Of a stretch of DNA of 64,000 nucleotides, positions 8,208 to 15,462 are shown piece by piece. Each line of letters begins with the position of its first letter. Position 1 is the stretch's first letter. The notes beneath the pieces are model-generated. The model had not been told where the DNA came from. It made no database searches and worked only from the letters and a program-made list of their open reading frames with translations. The translations under genes and the position numbers were made by a program. The stretch covers positions 1-64,000 of the forward strand of contig NZ_KE007347.1 in NCBI RefSeq assembly GCF_000400715.1, read 5' to 3'. This stretch comes from Acinetobacter genomosp. 15BJ (GTDB taxonomy: Bacteria; Pseudomonadota; Gammaproteobacteria; Pseudomonadales; Moraxellaceae).

Positions 8208-9493
8208 GGCAGATCCTCATCTATAGAGGTTGCAGAGGCGGCTTGTTCAAGTTCAGCTCTTCGCGAACGGACATAACGCATCATTTCTGGTTGAGCTATT
8301 GGGTCCATAGCTGACACATCGATTTCAAGTGCATCCAGCGCAGTTAAATCTGGTGCATTTTGGATCTGTACCATTAATGATGGTTGTTTAGTTGCTTTAT
8401 CGTTTTGAAGTTCCTCTAAACGTTTGTGCATATATTTGATTAATGGCTGGCGCTGTTCAGCAGACCATGAATTTGTATATTTAACTGCCGCGTTTACCTC
8501 CGCAGGTGTTTGAGCCTCATCTACATGTTTTTTTAGTGTGGCAAGTTTTTCCTGGTATTTATCCTCGTCCTCCTCAATTGGTTTGCGTTCAGTTTTTTTC
8601 TGATCACTCGCTGTATCCGCAGGTGTCTGATCTGCCACTAAAGAGGCTGATTTCTCCTCTAAATGCTTGGCCAGAACCGCATGCTCATAATCTTCCAATC
8701 CATTGCTCGTATTAATACGGCCATGAATGGTGTTTAATTTTGCAGATGAGTTGGCTTGCTGAATTTCACCAATAAATGCTTCACAAAGAACAGATAACTC
8801 AGGTTCAGATTTATCCTGGTTAAATAGCTCATGATCTTCGCTTTCAGCTGCAGCCTTTTCTTGTGCCAACTGTTCAAGTTTGGCAAGCTTAGCGGCTGTT
8901 ATTTGTTCTTGCTGCGCTTCAGTGAAACCGTTTCTATCCAGGCCATAACAAGTGGTTTCGACTTCTTCTGCAGTCAAACAAGTAGCGATCGCATCAATAA
9001 CAAGATCTTTGTTGTGTTCAACCTGTGGATCTACATCAACTTTTTTGCTTTCCCGTTTCTTAGGTTGTTTTCTTCCTGCATCGGGGACATCACTAATTGT
9101 TATTGCCAGTTCCAAACCCAAAAATGCATGATAGGCTTTCATCTGTAGCTTTGCATTTTCTAAATCTCGCTGCACAACGCCGCAATAAACAAGATTGTTT
9201 GCATCAGGAACATTTGATTTAAATGCCATTTCATTAATTGTTGCTTGAGAGAAATTAACAACAAAGATTTTTTGGCCATGGGTGAGTTCTTCAATAGTGC
9301 ACGGTTTGGTAAATGAAATACCGGCTAATTCAATCTTTTCAATATCGATGCAGAACTGATAATCAGGACTTCCAAACACGGTACCAGGGAACTGGTCAAG
9401 CGGGAGGAAATCAGATTCAAGATATCGACATAATAGATTTTTACCATTTTGCAGAGCCGCGAAAGCATCTTGAGCATTTAAAATATTGTTCAT
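8204..9493 (-). CDS. Large hypothetical early phage protein (429 aa)
   Basis: Not recognised with certainty. Residues 1-140 look globular; a basic linker (GRKQPKKRESKKVD, near 145) leads into a long helical, Glu/Gln/Ala-rich C-terminal half with repeated patterns of the type AxTxAEVxAAVKYTNS and LTALDALEIDVSAMD. Clear RBS (AAAGGAC). It sits between the DnaQ-like exonuclease and small genes in the recombination operon, so a role in DNA metabolism or nuclease control is possible but only by context. Confidence 0.7.
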   Translation of the reverse strand: MNNILNAQDAFAALQNGKNLLCRYLESDFLPLDQFPGTVFGSPDYQFCIDIEKIELAGISFTKPCTIEELTHGQKIFVVNFSQATINEMAFKSNVPDANNLVYCGVVQRDLENAKLQMKAYHAFLGLELAITISDVPDAGRKQPKKRESKKVDVDPQVEHNKDLVIDAIATCLTAEEVETTCYGLDRNGFTEAQQEQITAAKLAKLEQLAQEKAAAESEDHELFNQDKSEPELSVLCEAFIGEIQQANSSAKLNTIHGRINTSNGLEDYEHAVLAKHLEEKSASLVADQTPADTASDQKKTERKPIEEDEDKYQEKLATLKKHVDEAQTPAEVNAAVKYTNSWSAEQRQPLIKYMHKRLEELQNDKATKQPSLMVQIQNAPDLTALDALEIDVSAMDPIAQPEMMRYVRSRRAELEQAASATSIDEDLP

Positions 9494-9494
9494 G

Positions 9495-10178
9495 TTATTG
9501 TCCTTTTACTAATGCTTTCTTGATATATGGATCTAAGTCATCTTGTCTGAGTAACCATGACACATAATCCGCAGGCAGATCTTTAATTAGGGTGTTCTTA
9601 TGTTTGCCATAAGGCATACGGGTAGGTATGCGAGCCTGTTCTGAGAATAGATACAAAGACTGCATATCTTTGATGCCGAGTGATTTGCAGATCTGTTTAA
9701 GTAATACTGCAGTCAGCAAAATATCTTGTTTTGCATTGTGAGCATTGCGGATAGATTCGCGTGACTTAACAGAACCTTTTGCCAACATGTAAATTAATGC
9801 TGAAAGATTGTGTGCAGCATCTGGCCAAACCATTCGAGATAGGGCCAATGTACAGATTGCTTTTGCATCAACTGATTTGTCAGCCAGTTTTATGGCTTGA
9901 ATGTCATAATCAACATTGTGGCCAATGATGTATTGAATGCCTGCAGGTAAGCGAAAAGTTTCATAACCTGGCTTGCCTTCAATATCTGATTCAAGAATGT
10001 GGTGGACCGCCATAGCGCCGTAGCTAATTGGCTTAGGGCTTGAAAAGTACTCATCAAAACAAGCATCTTTATCAACAATTAATTCACCGCTATCAAGAAA
10101 ACTTACAGGAACATGAGCAATCTCAATTGGATAACCATTCATGTCGTGGGTTTCGGTATCTAAAATTATTGCGTTCAT
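9495..10178 (-). CDS. DnaQ-like 3'-5' exonuclease
   Basis: 227 residues. DEDD exonuclease motifs are visible: DTETHD (Exo I, residues 7-12), HNVDYDIQAIKL (Exo II, about 110) and HNAKQDILLTAVLL (Exo III, about 150). The tail (MPYGKHKNTLIKDLPADYVS) is a DUF3820-type module often found after phage exonucleases. In this operon it most likely supplies the nuclease partner of the annealing protein encoded upstream. It overlaps the preceding gene by ATGA. Confidence 0.85.
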   Translation of the reverse strand: MNAIILDTETHDMNGYPIEIAHVPVSFLDSGELIVDKDACFDEYFSSPKPISYGAMAVHHILESDIEGKPGYETFRLPAGIQYIIGHNVDYDIQAIKLADKSVDAKAICTLALSRMVWPDAAHNLSALIYMLAKGSVKSRESIRNAHNAKQDILLTAVLLKQICKSLGIKDMQSLYLFSEQARIPTRMPYGKHKNTLIKDLPADYVSWLLRQDDLDPYIKKALVKGQ

Positions 10179-10381
10179 GCATGAAATCCTGCAGTTTCAA
10201 ATCGCTCTTTGCGAGCTTGGTTTTGGTTTTTAAGCAACTTAACTTTTACCGATTCAATCATTAGATTGTTGTCTTTAACAGCCAACTGCGCCTTATAGCC
10301 GTTTGGAGCTTCTACACGTCCTTTGATTGTTCCAACGCCGTTACAGGTAGTGGCCTCATAGGACCAGATATAAGTTTTCAT
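10175..10381 (-). CDS. Hypothetical early phage protein (68 aa)
   Basis: Not recognised. N-terminal half predicted as beta strands (YIWSYEATTCNGVGTIKGRV), C-terminal half basic and helical (KLLKNQNQARKERFE). RBS AGGA before ATG. Lies between the annealing protein and the exonuclease. Confidence 0.65.
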   Translation of the reverse strand: MKTYIWSYEATTCNGVGTIKGRVEAPNGYKAQLAVKDNNLMIESVKVKLLKNQNQARKERFETAGFHA

Positions 10382-10390
10382 AATCAGATC

Positions 10391-11146
10391 CTAGTGATGC
10401 ATTTGGCTATTTTGTTGGGATGGGGTGTGAGCGGGAATATTGATGTTCCAGCCCATTAGATCGGATTTAGCTCGGCAACTATTATTAATTCCTGCCCCGT
10501 ATTGCGTGTCCTTGAATCGATTTATCGCTTTAACCAGTACGTCAGGATCTTCAGTGTTGCTAATTGCTTTCAAAGCATCCTGATAAAGCTGATGAATAGA
10601 GCGTTTAGATTGGCTGCCTTGCTTTGCATTATTTGAGGCATTGTTTTGAGCAGGTGTATGAGAATTTTGCTCAAGATAGGCATAGTCATAGTTATATAAA
10701 TATTTGCTGCCATCGAAATTGCCCAGGTAAACATCAGCAGCTACGCCTACAGCTTTAAGAGCAACGCCAAGAGCATCAGTTACAGCTTTTTTGTAGCCTT
10801 CATCAATTGCAACCAATTTACCTTTTTGAATTTCAACAATAGCTGAACCACCATTACCGAAAAATTCCTCACCCCATACACCATCAATTTTGGTTTTTAC
10901 AGCGACCTCTGCAAAAGCCATAACTGTGCCATCAGCTGCGACCTCTGACCATAATCGAACATTCCTATAGGTCCAACCATGACCCACAGGACCAAATGCT
11001 TGAGTCATTGCCATTAATCGCCACTGAGGGTTGATGTCAGATTTACCTTTCAGATAGCCAAACTCAATTTTTTTCAAGAAATTAGTCGGTGTTTGTTTAA
11101 CGCTATTCCAAATATGAAGATTTGGCATTTTTTCTTGATTTGACAT
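10391..11146 (-). CDS. Probable single-strand annealing recombinase (Rad52/Red-beta/ERF superfamily)
   Basis: 251 residues. The N-terminal 150 show the annealing-protein layout: WRLMAMTQAFGPVGHGWTY (strand-turn after a helix), several paired beta strands (VMAFAEVAVKTKIDGVW), then the helix DEGYKKAVTDALGVALKAVG, which resembles the DE-x-x-KKASTDALKRA signature of Rad52-like and DUF1071-type proteins. The C-terminal 100 residues are Ser/Asn/Gln-rich and probably a flexible tail. Neighbouring exonuclease supports a recombination pair. The exact subfamily is not certain. Confidence 0.65.
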   Translation of the reverse strand: MSNQEKMPNLHIWNSVKQTPTNFLKKIEFGYLKGKSDINPQWRLMAMTQAFGPVGHGWTYRNVRLWSEVAADGTVMAFAEVAVKTKIDGVWGEEFFGNGGSAIVEIQKGKLVAIDEGYKKAVTDALGVALKAVGVAADVYLGNFDGSKYLYNYDYAYLEQNSHTPAQNNASNNAKQGSQSKRSIHQLYQDALKAISNTEDPDVLVKAINRFKDTQYGAGINNSCRAKSDLMGWNINIPAHTPSQQNSQMHH

Positions 11147-11157
11147 GTCAGATCTCC

Positions 11158-11478
11158 TTAATTAGATCGTGCATTTTTATATGCAATTTTTTGGTTTGCG
11201 CTGTATGGGGTGCGCTGAAAACAATCCTTTGCGAACATAGCTTTACGCTCTTGGTCTCGCTGCTTAGCTACTTCTTGTTTTAGATTGCGCATAATCCATG
11301 GCTTAGATTTCAAATACTCAGGTTCAACTGGTGAGCCGCCGTTCTCGTTTTCGATACGAATATCCGTAAGCTTCCAGTTTGAAGAGAATATTTGAGGACC
11401 TAAACGAACGTGGTAACGCCCCTGGTCATCGCGAGTAATGAACTCGCGGAATGGGGTAGTGAATTTGGTAATGCTCAT
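11158..11478 (-). CDS. Hypothetical early phage protein (106 aa)
   Basis: Not recognised. Start set at the ATG at 11478 because GGGGG lies six bases upstream; an in-frame GTG at 11484 is possible. Basic C-terminus (EVAKQRDQERKAMFAKD). Second gene of the leftward operon. Confidence 0.6.
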   Translation of the reverse strand: MSITKFTTPFREFITRDDQGRYHVRLGPQIFSSNWKLTDIRIENENGGSPVEPEYLKSKPWIMRNLKQEVAKQRDQERKAMFAKDCFQRTPYSANQKIAYKNARSN

Positions 11479-11480
11479 AA

Positions 11481-11936
11481 TCACCCCCGAACCATTTTGT
11501 TTTTTTCGATATGGGCGGTGATGATAGAGATCATGTTTCGGATATCATCAGCGTTTGTGAAGTCGCCGTAATTGTTGCCATTGGCATCAAATACTTGGTC
11601 AACTGCTAGATTCTTGATATCAATTGCTGTGAAGTCACCACCAAGCTGGCCATTGCTATCCTGGAAAGAATCAAAGTCAAAGCTTGTATAAACTCGGAAG
11701 CCATCAAGATTAATGACCGCTTGGCCTGTACTTTCTGATGTGATTTGAACTGCTAACACGCCGTAAGTTGATTGCGTATTTGCATAGTTGTAAGAAGGGG
11801 TAACTTCAACAGGCTTGGTAACCAGTGCATACGCACCAGTCAAAGCACCAATACCAAGGGCTGCAACTGTGCAATTTTTTAACAAGCTCTTGCCCATTGC
11901 ATAGTTGCGATTGTGGTTTAAAACATTTTGTTCCAT
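11481..11936 (-). CDS. Hypothetical early phage protein with one membrane segment (151 aa)
   Basis: First gene of the leftward operon. A hydrophobic stretch near the N-terminus (CTVAALGIGALTGAYALV, about residues 20-37) could be a membrane anchor; the rest is acidic. The ATG at 11936 has GAGG at good distance; the in-frame ATG at 11948 contains that GAGG within its own codons, so it is unlikely. Function unknown; position next to PL recalls accessory genes of lambda that act early in infection. Confidence 0.65.
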   Translation of the reverse strand: MEQNVLNHNRNYAMGKSLLKNCTVAALGIGALTGAYALVTKPVEVTPSYNYANTQSTYGVLAVQITSESTGQAVINLDGFRVYTSFDFDSFQDSNGQLGGDFTAIDIKNLAVDQVFDANGNNYGDFTNADDIRNMISIITAHIEKNKMVRG

Positions 11937-11959
11937 AATGAACCTCATGTAAGTGAAAG

Positions 11960-11996
11960 GCCCCGTCTAGTCCGCCAAGATTTTTCGGGGCTTTTT
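11960..11996 (+). terminator. Terminator-like hairpin in the PL leader
   Basis: GCCCCG / CGGGGC stem with a 20-base loop and five T on the plus strand. Read leftward, the same hairpin sits in the untranslated leader of the leftward operon, where it could be an antitermination or attenuation element; plus-strand termination is the simpler reading. Confidence 0.5.
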
Positions 11997-12012
11997 GCTG
12001 TCTATGAGATTT

Positions 12013-12041
12013 ATTAAACCTTAGATTTAAATCGATTGCAA
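12013..12041 (-). promoter_or_regulatory. Leftward early promoter PL
   Basis: On the minus strand TTGCAA (12036-12041), a 17-bp spacer, then TTTAAT (12013-12018). The -10 box lies inside operator OL1, so repressor binding would block it. Confidence 0.65.
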
Positions 12042-12091
12042 CTATTGTTTAAACTGTAGATTTAAAAACTTGTTAAATCTATAATTTAAGA
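12013..12091. promoter_or_regulatory. Left operator group OL (three repressor sites)
   Basis: Three related 20-bp sites: 12013-12032 (ATTAAACCTTAGATTTAAAT), 12048-12067 (TTTAAACTGTAGATTTAAAA) and 12072-12091 in inverse orientation. The same motif recurs three times between the repressor and the Cro-like gene, giving a lambda-like two-operator immunity region. Confidence 0.7.
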
Positions 12092-12098
12092 ATAAAAA

Positions 12099-12119
12099 AA
12101 CTGGCAAAATGCCAGTTTT
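12099..12119. terminator. Bidirectional terminator between PL and the repressor operon
   Basis: ACTGGC-AAAA-TGCCAGT stem flanked by A-run on the left and TTTT on the right; serves the repressor operon on the minus strand. Confidence 0.65.
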
Positions 12120-12132
12120 GATAAAATTAAAT

Positions 12133-12333
12133 TTACTTTTGTAGTTTATCTCGTTTGCATAACTCAACTAGTTGTTCATTTGTATATATCGGAATAAAGA
12201 CACTATCTCCACAGCTCTCTGAGAGTAACTTAACTTCATCTACGCTTAATAAAAGTGGTTCATTGTTAGATGCATAATGGTTGATTTTATCAAGTAATTT
12301 ATTGATTGGTAATTCTGAGTTGTTGAAATTCAT
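12133..12333 (-). CDS. Small hypothetical protein after the repressor (66 aa)
   Basis: Not recognised. Contains NKLLDKINHYASNNEPLLLS and IYTNEQLVELCKRDKL. Good RBS (AAGGAA) and only 14 bp behind the repressor gene, so it is probably expressed in the lysogen together with it. Genes in this place are often superinfection-exclusion or repressor-modulating proteins, which is only a positional argument. Confidence 0.55.
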   Translation of the reverse strand: MNFNNSELPINKLLDKINHYASNNEPLLLSVDEVKLLSESCGDSVFIPIYTNEQLVELCKRDKLQK

Positions 12334-12347
12334 AGTAATTCCTTAAG

Positions 12348-13079
12348 TTATCTTCTAATTCGCTTTACAACTTGTTTCCACCAATATTGACCGATAATAA
12401 ATATTCCTTCCGCTTCAATACGTTTAGGAGAATAGTATTCATCTGGGTATTGATTTTTATCAGGATTGGCTGAGGTAGCTTTAAAACCACCTTTACCTTC
12501 TTCATTCCAGTTTGATAAATATTTGATTTTTGTATCATCACCAACTTGAAATGCGTATATCTCACCGTCGAAAATTGTTGTAGCAGACATATCAACTGAT
12601 ATGGCTTGGCCATCTTTTAATTTTGGAAACATGCTTTCACCTCGGACATGGATTACCTTGGTGGAAGATGGTTGAACATTGCATTCGCGGACAAGTTCAG
12701 CAGGGAAAAGCATTTTTTTGGTACTTGGAGATTGTAGATTCAAGTATCCATTCCCAGCACTTACATAAACATCATCATAATAATCTATTGCCACATATCC
12801 ATCCGGTACAGGATCGTCATAACTATATGTTATTACCTGCATTTCAGAAACTTCTGCATTACTTTTCTCTGGTTCTAGCATTACACCAGATCCATCCAAA
12901 AGCCATCCAGAATTAACACCTGTTAATGCTGCTAACTTCTTTAGGGTATCTCGACCAATCTTTCCATTTTTCCAGTTAGTTGCAGCTTGGGCTGAATAGC
13001 CAATTTTAACTGCAGCCCCTGACCATGAAAGGCCAGCATGATCTAACGCACTTTTAATTCGTTGAACAAGTAGATCCAT
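12348..13079 (-). CDS. CI-like phage repressor (HTH plus S24 peptidase domain)
   Basis: About 243 residues. N-terminal HTH (residues about 5-60: IKSALDHAGLSWSGAAVKIG then YSAQAATNWKNGKIG) and C-terminal LexA/CI-type S24 domain with catalytic Ser in HVRGESMFPKLKDGQ and Lys in QVGDDTKIKYLS. This domain pair permits RecA-stimulated self-cleavage, so induction by DNA damage is expected. It divergently faces the Cro-like gene across three operators. ATG at 13079 preferred over an in-frame GTG at 13091 that abuts an operator. Confidence 0.9.
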   Translation of the reverse strand: MDLLVQRIKSALDHAGLSWSGAAVKIGYSAQAATNWKNGKIGRDTLKKLAALTGVNSGWLLDGSGVMLEPEKSNAEVSEMQVITYSYDDPVPDGYVAIDYYDDVYVSAGNGYLNLQSPSTKKMLFPAELVRECNVQPSSTKVIHVRGESMFPKLKDGQAISVDMSATTIFDGEIYAFQVGDDTKIKYLSNWNEEGKGGFKATSANPDKNQYPDEYYSPKRIEAEGIFIIGQYWWKQVVKRIRR

Positions 13080-13093
13080 AACGATAATCACAA

Positions 13094-13208
13094 CAAACCA
13101 TTGGTTTAAAATTTTAATAGTTAATTTAATGAGATTGAAGCAACCATAGATTGTATTGAAATTAAATCTATGGTTTAATTTTTTGAGAATTAACCATAGG
13201 ATTTAAAT
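13094..13208. promoter_or_regulatory. Right operator group OR (three repressor sites)
   Basis: Sites at 13094-13113 (with the dyad AAACCA-T-TGGTTT), 13161-13180 (ATTAAATCTATGGTTTAATT) and 13189-13208 (ATTAACCATAGGATTTAAAT). All match the OL motif. The last one ends just before the Cro-like start codon. Confidence 0.75.
13151..13179 (+). promoter_or_regulatory. Rightward early promoter PR
   Basis: TTGTAT (13151-13156), a 17-bp spacer and TTTAAT (13174-13179). As at PL, the -10 box is TTTAAT and lies inside an operator. Confidence 0.6.
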
Positions 13209-13209
13209 C

Positions 13210-13485
13210 ATGAGTCGAATCCAAGTAGAAAATACAGATCTCTCTGAGGTCGATAATCCCATTAAATATGCCTTTGATATGGTTGGTGGCCGTACCAAAG
13301 CAGCCTCTCTTTTAAATCGTTCATACATGGCAATGAGCAAAATGGAAAAGAGAAAAGTACTACCTAGAACGGAATATACAGGCGAAACCAATTACGCAGA
13401 AACCTTAGCAAAACATAGCCAAGGAGCTTTTACAGCTTCTTGGTTAAAAGACAAAGCAAAGCCTGAACAAAGCATCAGTAAGTAG
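13210..13485 (+). CDS. Cro-like regulator
   Basis: 91 residues. The HTH-like stretch NPIKYAFDMVGGRTKAASLL followed by NRSYMAMSKMEKRKVLPRTEY resembles YdaS/Cro-type proteins that start rightward early operons. First gene from PR, divergent from the repressor; AGGA before ATG is part of the third operator, so binding there could block both transcription and translation initiation. Cro role is inferred from position and fold. Confidence 0.75.
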   Translation: MSRIQVENTDLSEVDNPIKYAFDMVGGRTKAASLLNRSYMAMSKMEKRKVLPRTEYTGETNYAETLAKHSQGAFTASWLKDKAKPEQSISK

Positions 13486-13577
13486 GTAGAAATGCACACT
13501 TACACATATTGCAATCAGCTGCAAATGTAGAAGGAATTTAACTTTTAGTAAACGTGAATAAAAACAAGGATTCACAT

Positions 13578-14078
13578 ATGAGTGAAATAACTTTAAGTCG
13601 CGAAGCCAAAATTGCAATCAACGCAATGATTAACCAATCCGGCGAAATTGAACCTAAGGAAATTGCCCAAGTGTTGGGTGTATCACATAAAACTGTCCTG
13701 AATTATGCCAATCCTAATATGGACCAGCATATGCCTAGCTTAAAAGCTATTGAGGCAATCATGACGTACACAAGAAATACCGCTTTGATAAAAGCCTGGG
13801 CTCATAAATTTGGTTTGCTTTGCGTGCCGGCTAATACAACCAATGAGAATGAGCATCAAATGTCAGTGCTTGAGTCATTACTCAGTATGAATATTGGAAA
13901 TGGCCAGATAAACCAATCAGTCCACAACATTATGGCTGACGGGGTTGTCACCCCTGATGAATTGAATGATGCAGATTTAATTTTGGAAGAAATAGAAAGA
14001 AATATTCAGGCAATCAGGCAAGCCCTAAAAAAAGAATGCGGCAAATATTTATCGGCCATACAAACAAAAAAAGCCTGA
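13578..14078 (+). CDS. CII-like phage regulatory protein
   Basis: About 166 residues. N-terminal HTH-like region (GEIEPKEIAQVLGVSHKTVL, about residues 23-42) and a long helical C-terminus (ELNDADLILEEIERNIQAIR) match phage regulatory CII (CP76-type) proteins. The ATG at 13578 has AGGA at eight bases; the frame is open back to a GTG at 13554 without RBS. Expected to activate lysogeny promoters; no target site was identified. Confidence 0.7.
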   Translation: MSEITLSREAKIAINAMINQSGEIEPKEIAQVLGVSHKTVLNYANPNMDQHMPSLKAIEAIMTYTRNTALIKAWAHKFGLLCVPANTTNENEHQMSVLESLLSMNIGNGQINQSVHNIMADGVVTPDELNDADLILEEIERNIQAIRQALKKECGKYLSAIQTKKA

Positions 14079-14126
14079 TCTGGTCCATCAAGCTTTTTGT
14101 GTTCATTAATCGAAGGAATCAAGAAC

Positions 14127-14318
14127 ATGACAAATATATCAAAACACCCATGCGCTAACAAGTGCACCAGTTTTAAAGATGAGCAGTGCAGTACCTGTCT
14201 AGTGATGGGTGATGATGAATTTATTGAAAATCGTATCTCTCCAAAATGCAAATCAATTTCCAATGATGTGCAGATCCATTTGAGTAAAGCACTTGCAGCG
14301 CAAAAGGAGGTCTCATGA
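14127..14318 (+). CDS. Small Cys-rich hypothetical protein (63 aa)
   Basis: Residues HPCANKCTSFKDEQCSTC form a C-x3-C-x7-C-x2-C pattern that could bind zinc. RBS GAAGGAA before the ATG at 14127; overlaps the next gene by ATGA. Function unknown. Confidence 0.6.
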   Translation: MTNISKHPCANKCTSFKDEQCSTCLVMGDDEFIENRISPKCKSISNDVQIHLSKALAAQKEVS

Positions 14319-14611
14319 ATTCCTCTAAACTTCCAGAGCATAAACAAACTCAGATAATCCAATCTTGGCATGAGCCAGCATTAAGAACTCTAAACAGTTA
14401 TTTGGATGTTCGGAAGGCGAATTTACGCAAGATTAATCGAGATGAGGCTAATGCTGCAGTAACACGTGATGAGCTAATCGAAGCATTAAGTAAAGATCAT
14501 CGAATTTCATATCAAGATGCTGGGATGATTATTTCTAGTCTGCATCGATGTGAAAAAATCATCATGTTCGGCCGGTTCATTCAAGTGACAGACCAGGGCG
14601 GTGAAGCATGA
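14315..14611 (+). CDS. Hypothetical early phage protein (98 aa)
   Basis: Not recognised. Very strong RBS (AGGAGG). The C-terminal half (DELIEALSKDHRISYQDAGM then IISSLHRCEKIIMFGRFIQV) looks like a small winged-helix fold. Coupled to genes on both sides by ATGA overlaps. Confidence 0.6.
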   Translation: MNSSKLPEHKQTQIIQSWHEPALRTLNSYLDVRKANLRKINRDEANAAVTRDELIEALSKDHRISYQDAGMIISSLHRCEKIIMFGRFIQVTDQGGEA

Positions 14612-15462
14612 TACATGAATCAGCGCAATCTGAAATTCAGCAAGGCGCTTTGTTTGTGATTAATCATAGCGGAGGCAAAGACAGCCAAGCCATGATGATA
14701 AAACTACTTGAGTTTGTACCTAAGGATCAAATCCTTGTTGTGCATGCCAGTTTGGGCTTTATGGAGTGGCCAGGTGCAATGGAACTGGCCCGCGATCAAG
14801 CTGCTGCAGCTGGTGTTGATTTTATTGTGGCCAAAGCTAAAAAGTCTTTCCTTGATATGGTCCTAAAGCGGTTCCAGGAACGCCCTGAGGTTCCATCTTT
14901 TCCTGCGCCTAAATATCGTCAGTGCACCAGTGACTTGAAACGAGATCCGATTAAACGAGAAGTTCGCCGTTACGCCAAAGCTCATGGTTTTAATCGAATT
15001 GTTAATTGTATGGGGTTGCGTGCAGAGGAATCTGACAACCGAGCAAAGCAAGAAGTTTACAAACCTACCGGCGAAAATGGGAAAGCTGGACGTGCATGGT
15101 TTAACTATTTGCCGATCCATGACTTTAGCATGAGTATGGTTTTTAGGACTATTCAAGATGATGGCCAACAACCGCATTGGGCGTATCAGAATAACGATCG
15201 GCTGAGTTGCATTACCTGCATTATGGCCAGTGCTGCAGATCTTATCCATGGTGCAAGCCAAAACCCACAAGTCTACGCATTGATGTGTCTAATTGAACAG
15301 GTCACAGGATATGCATTACACGCAAGTATGCGAACCCTGCCAGATCTAACCGGTATTCAGCCCGATTATTCACTTTTAACTGAATACCAGGATCTAGTTT
15401 CAAAATTTTCCAATACGCGCTCTTACAGAAAACGTATTCCAGTGCTGGAGGTTGCAGCATGA
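14608..15462 (+). CDS. PAPS-reductase-like PP-loop protein
   Basis: 284 residues. SGGKDS at residues 21-26 is the PP-loop of N-type ATP pyrophosphatases. Further superfamily marks are HASLGFMEWPG, the QCTSDLKRDP motif with a conserved Cys, GLRAEESDNRA, and a late CxxC (LSCITC). The set is shared by PAPS reductases and DndC-like proteins. A phage copy lacking a sulfate-assimilation context may act on nucleic acid or small molecules; the substrate cannot be told. It lies before the replication gene with ATGA overlaps. Confidence 0.75.
   Translation: MIHESAQSEIQQGALFVINHSGGKDSQAMMIKLLEFVPKDQILVVHASLGFMEWPGAMELARDQAAAAGVDFIVAKAKKSFLDMVLKRFQERPEVPSFPAPKYRQCTSDLKRDPIKREVRRYAKAHGFNRIVNCMGLRAEESDNRAKQEVYKPTGENGKAGRAWFNYLPIHDFSMSMVFRTIQDDGQQPHWAYQNNDRLSCITCIMASAADLIHGASQNPQVYALMCLIEQVTGYALHASMRTLPDLTGIQPDYSLLTEYQDLVSKFSNTRSYRKRIPVLEVAA

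Noticed and set aside
14006..14371. 121-codon minus-strand frame opposite early genes
   Set aside because: It covers the coupled plus-strand genes with ATGA overlaps and good RBSs and has no RBS of its own.
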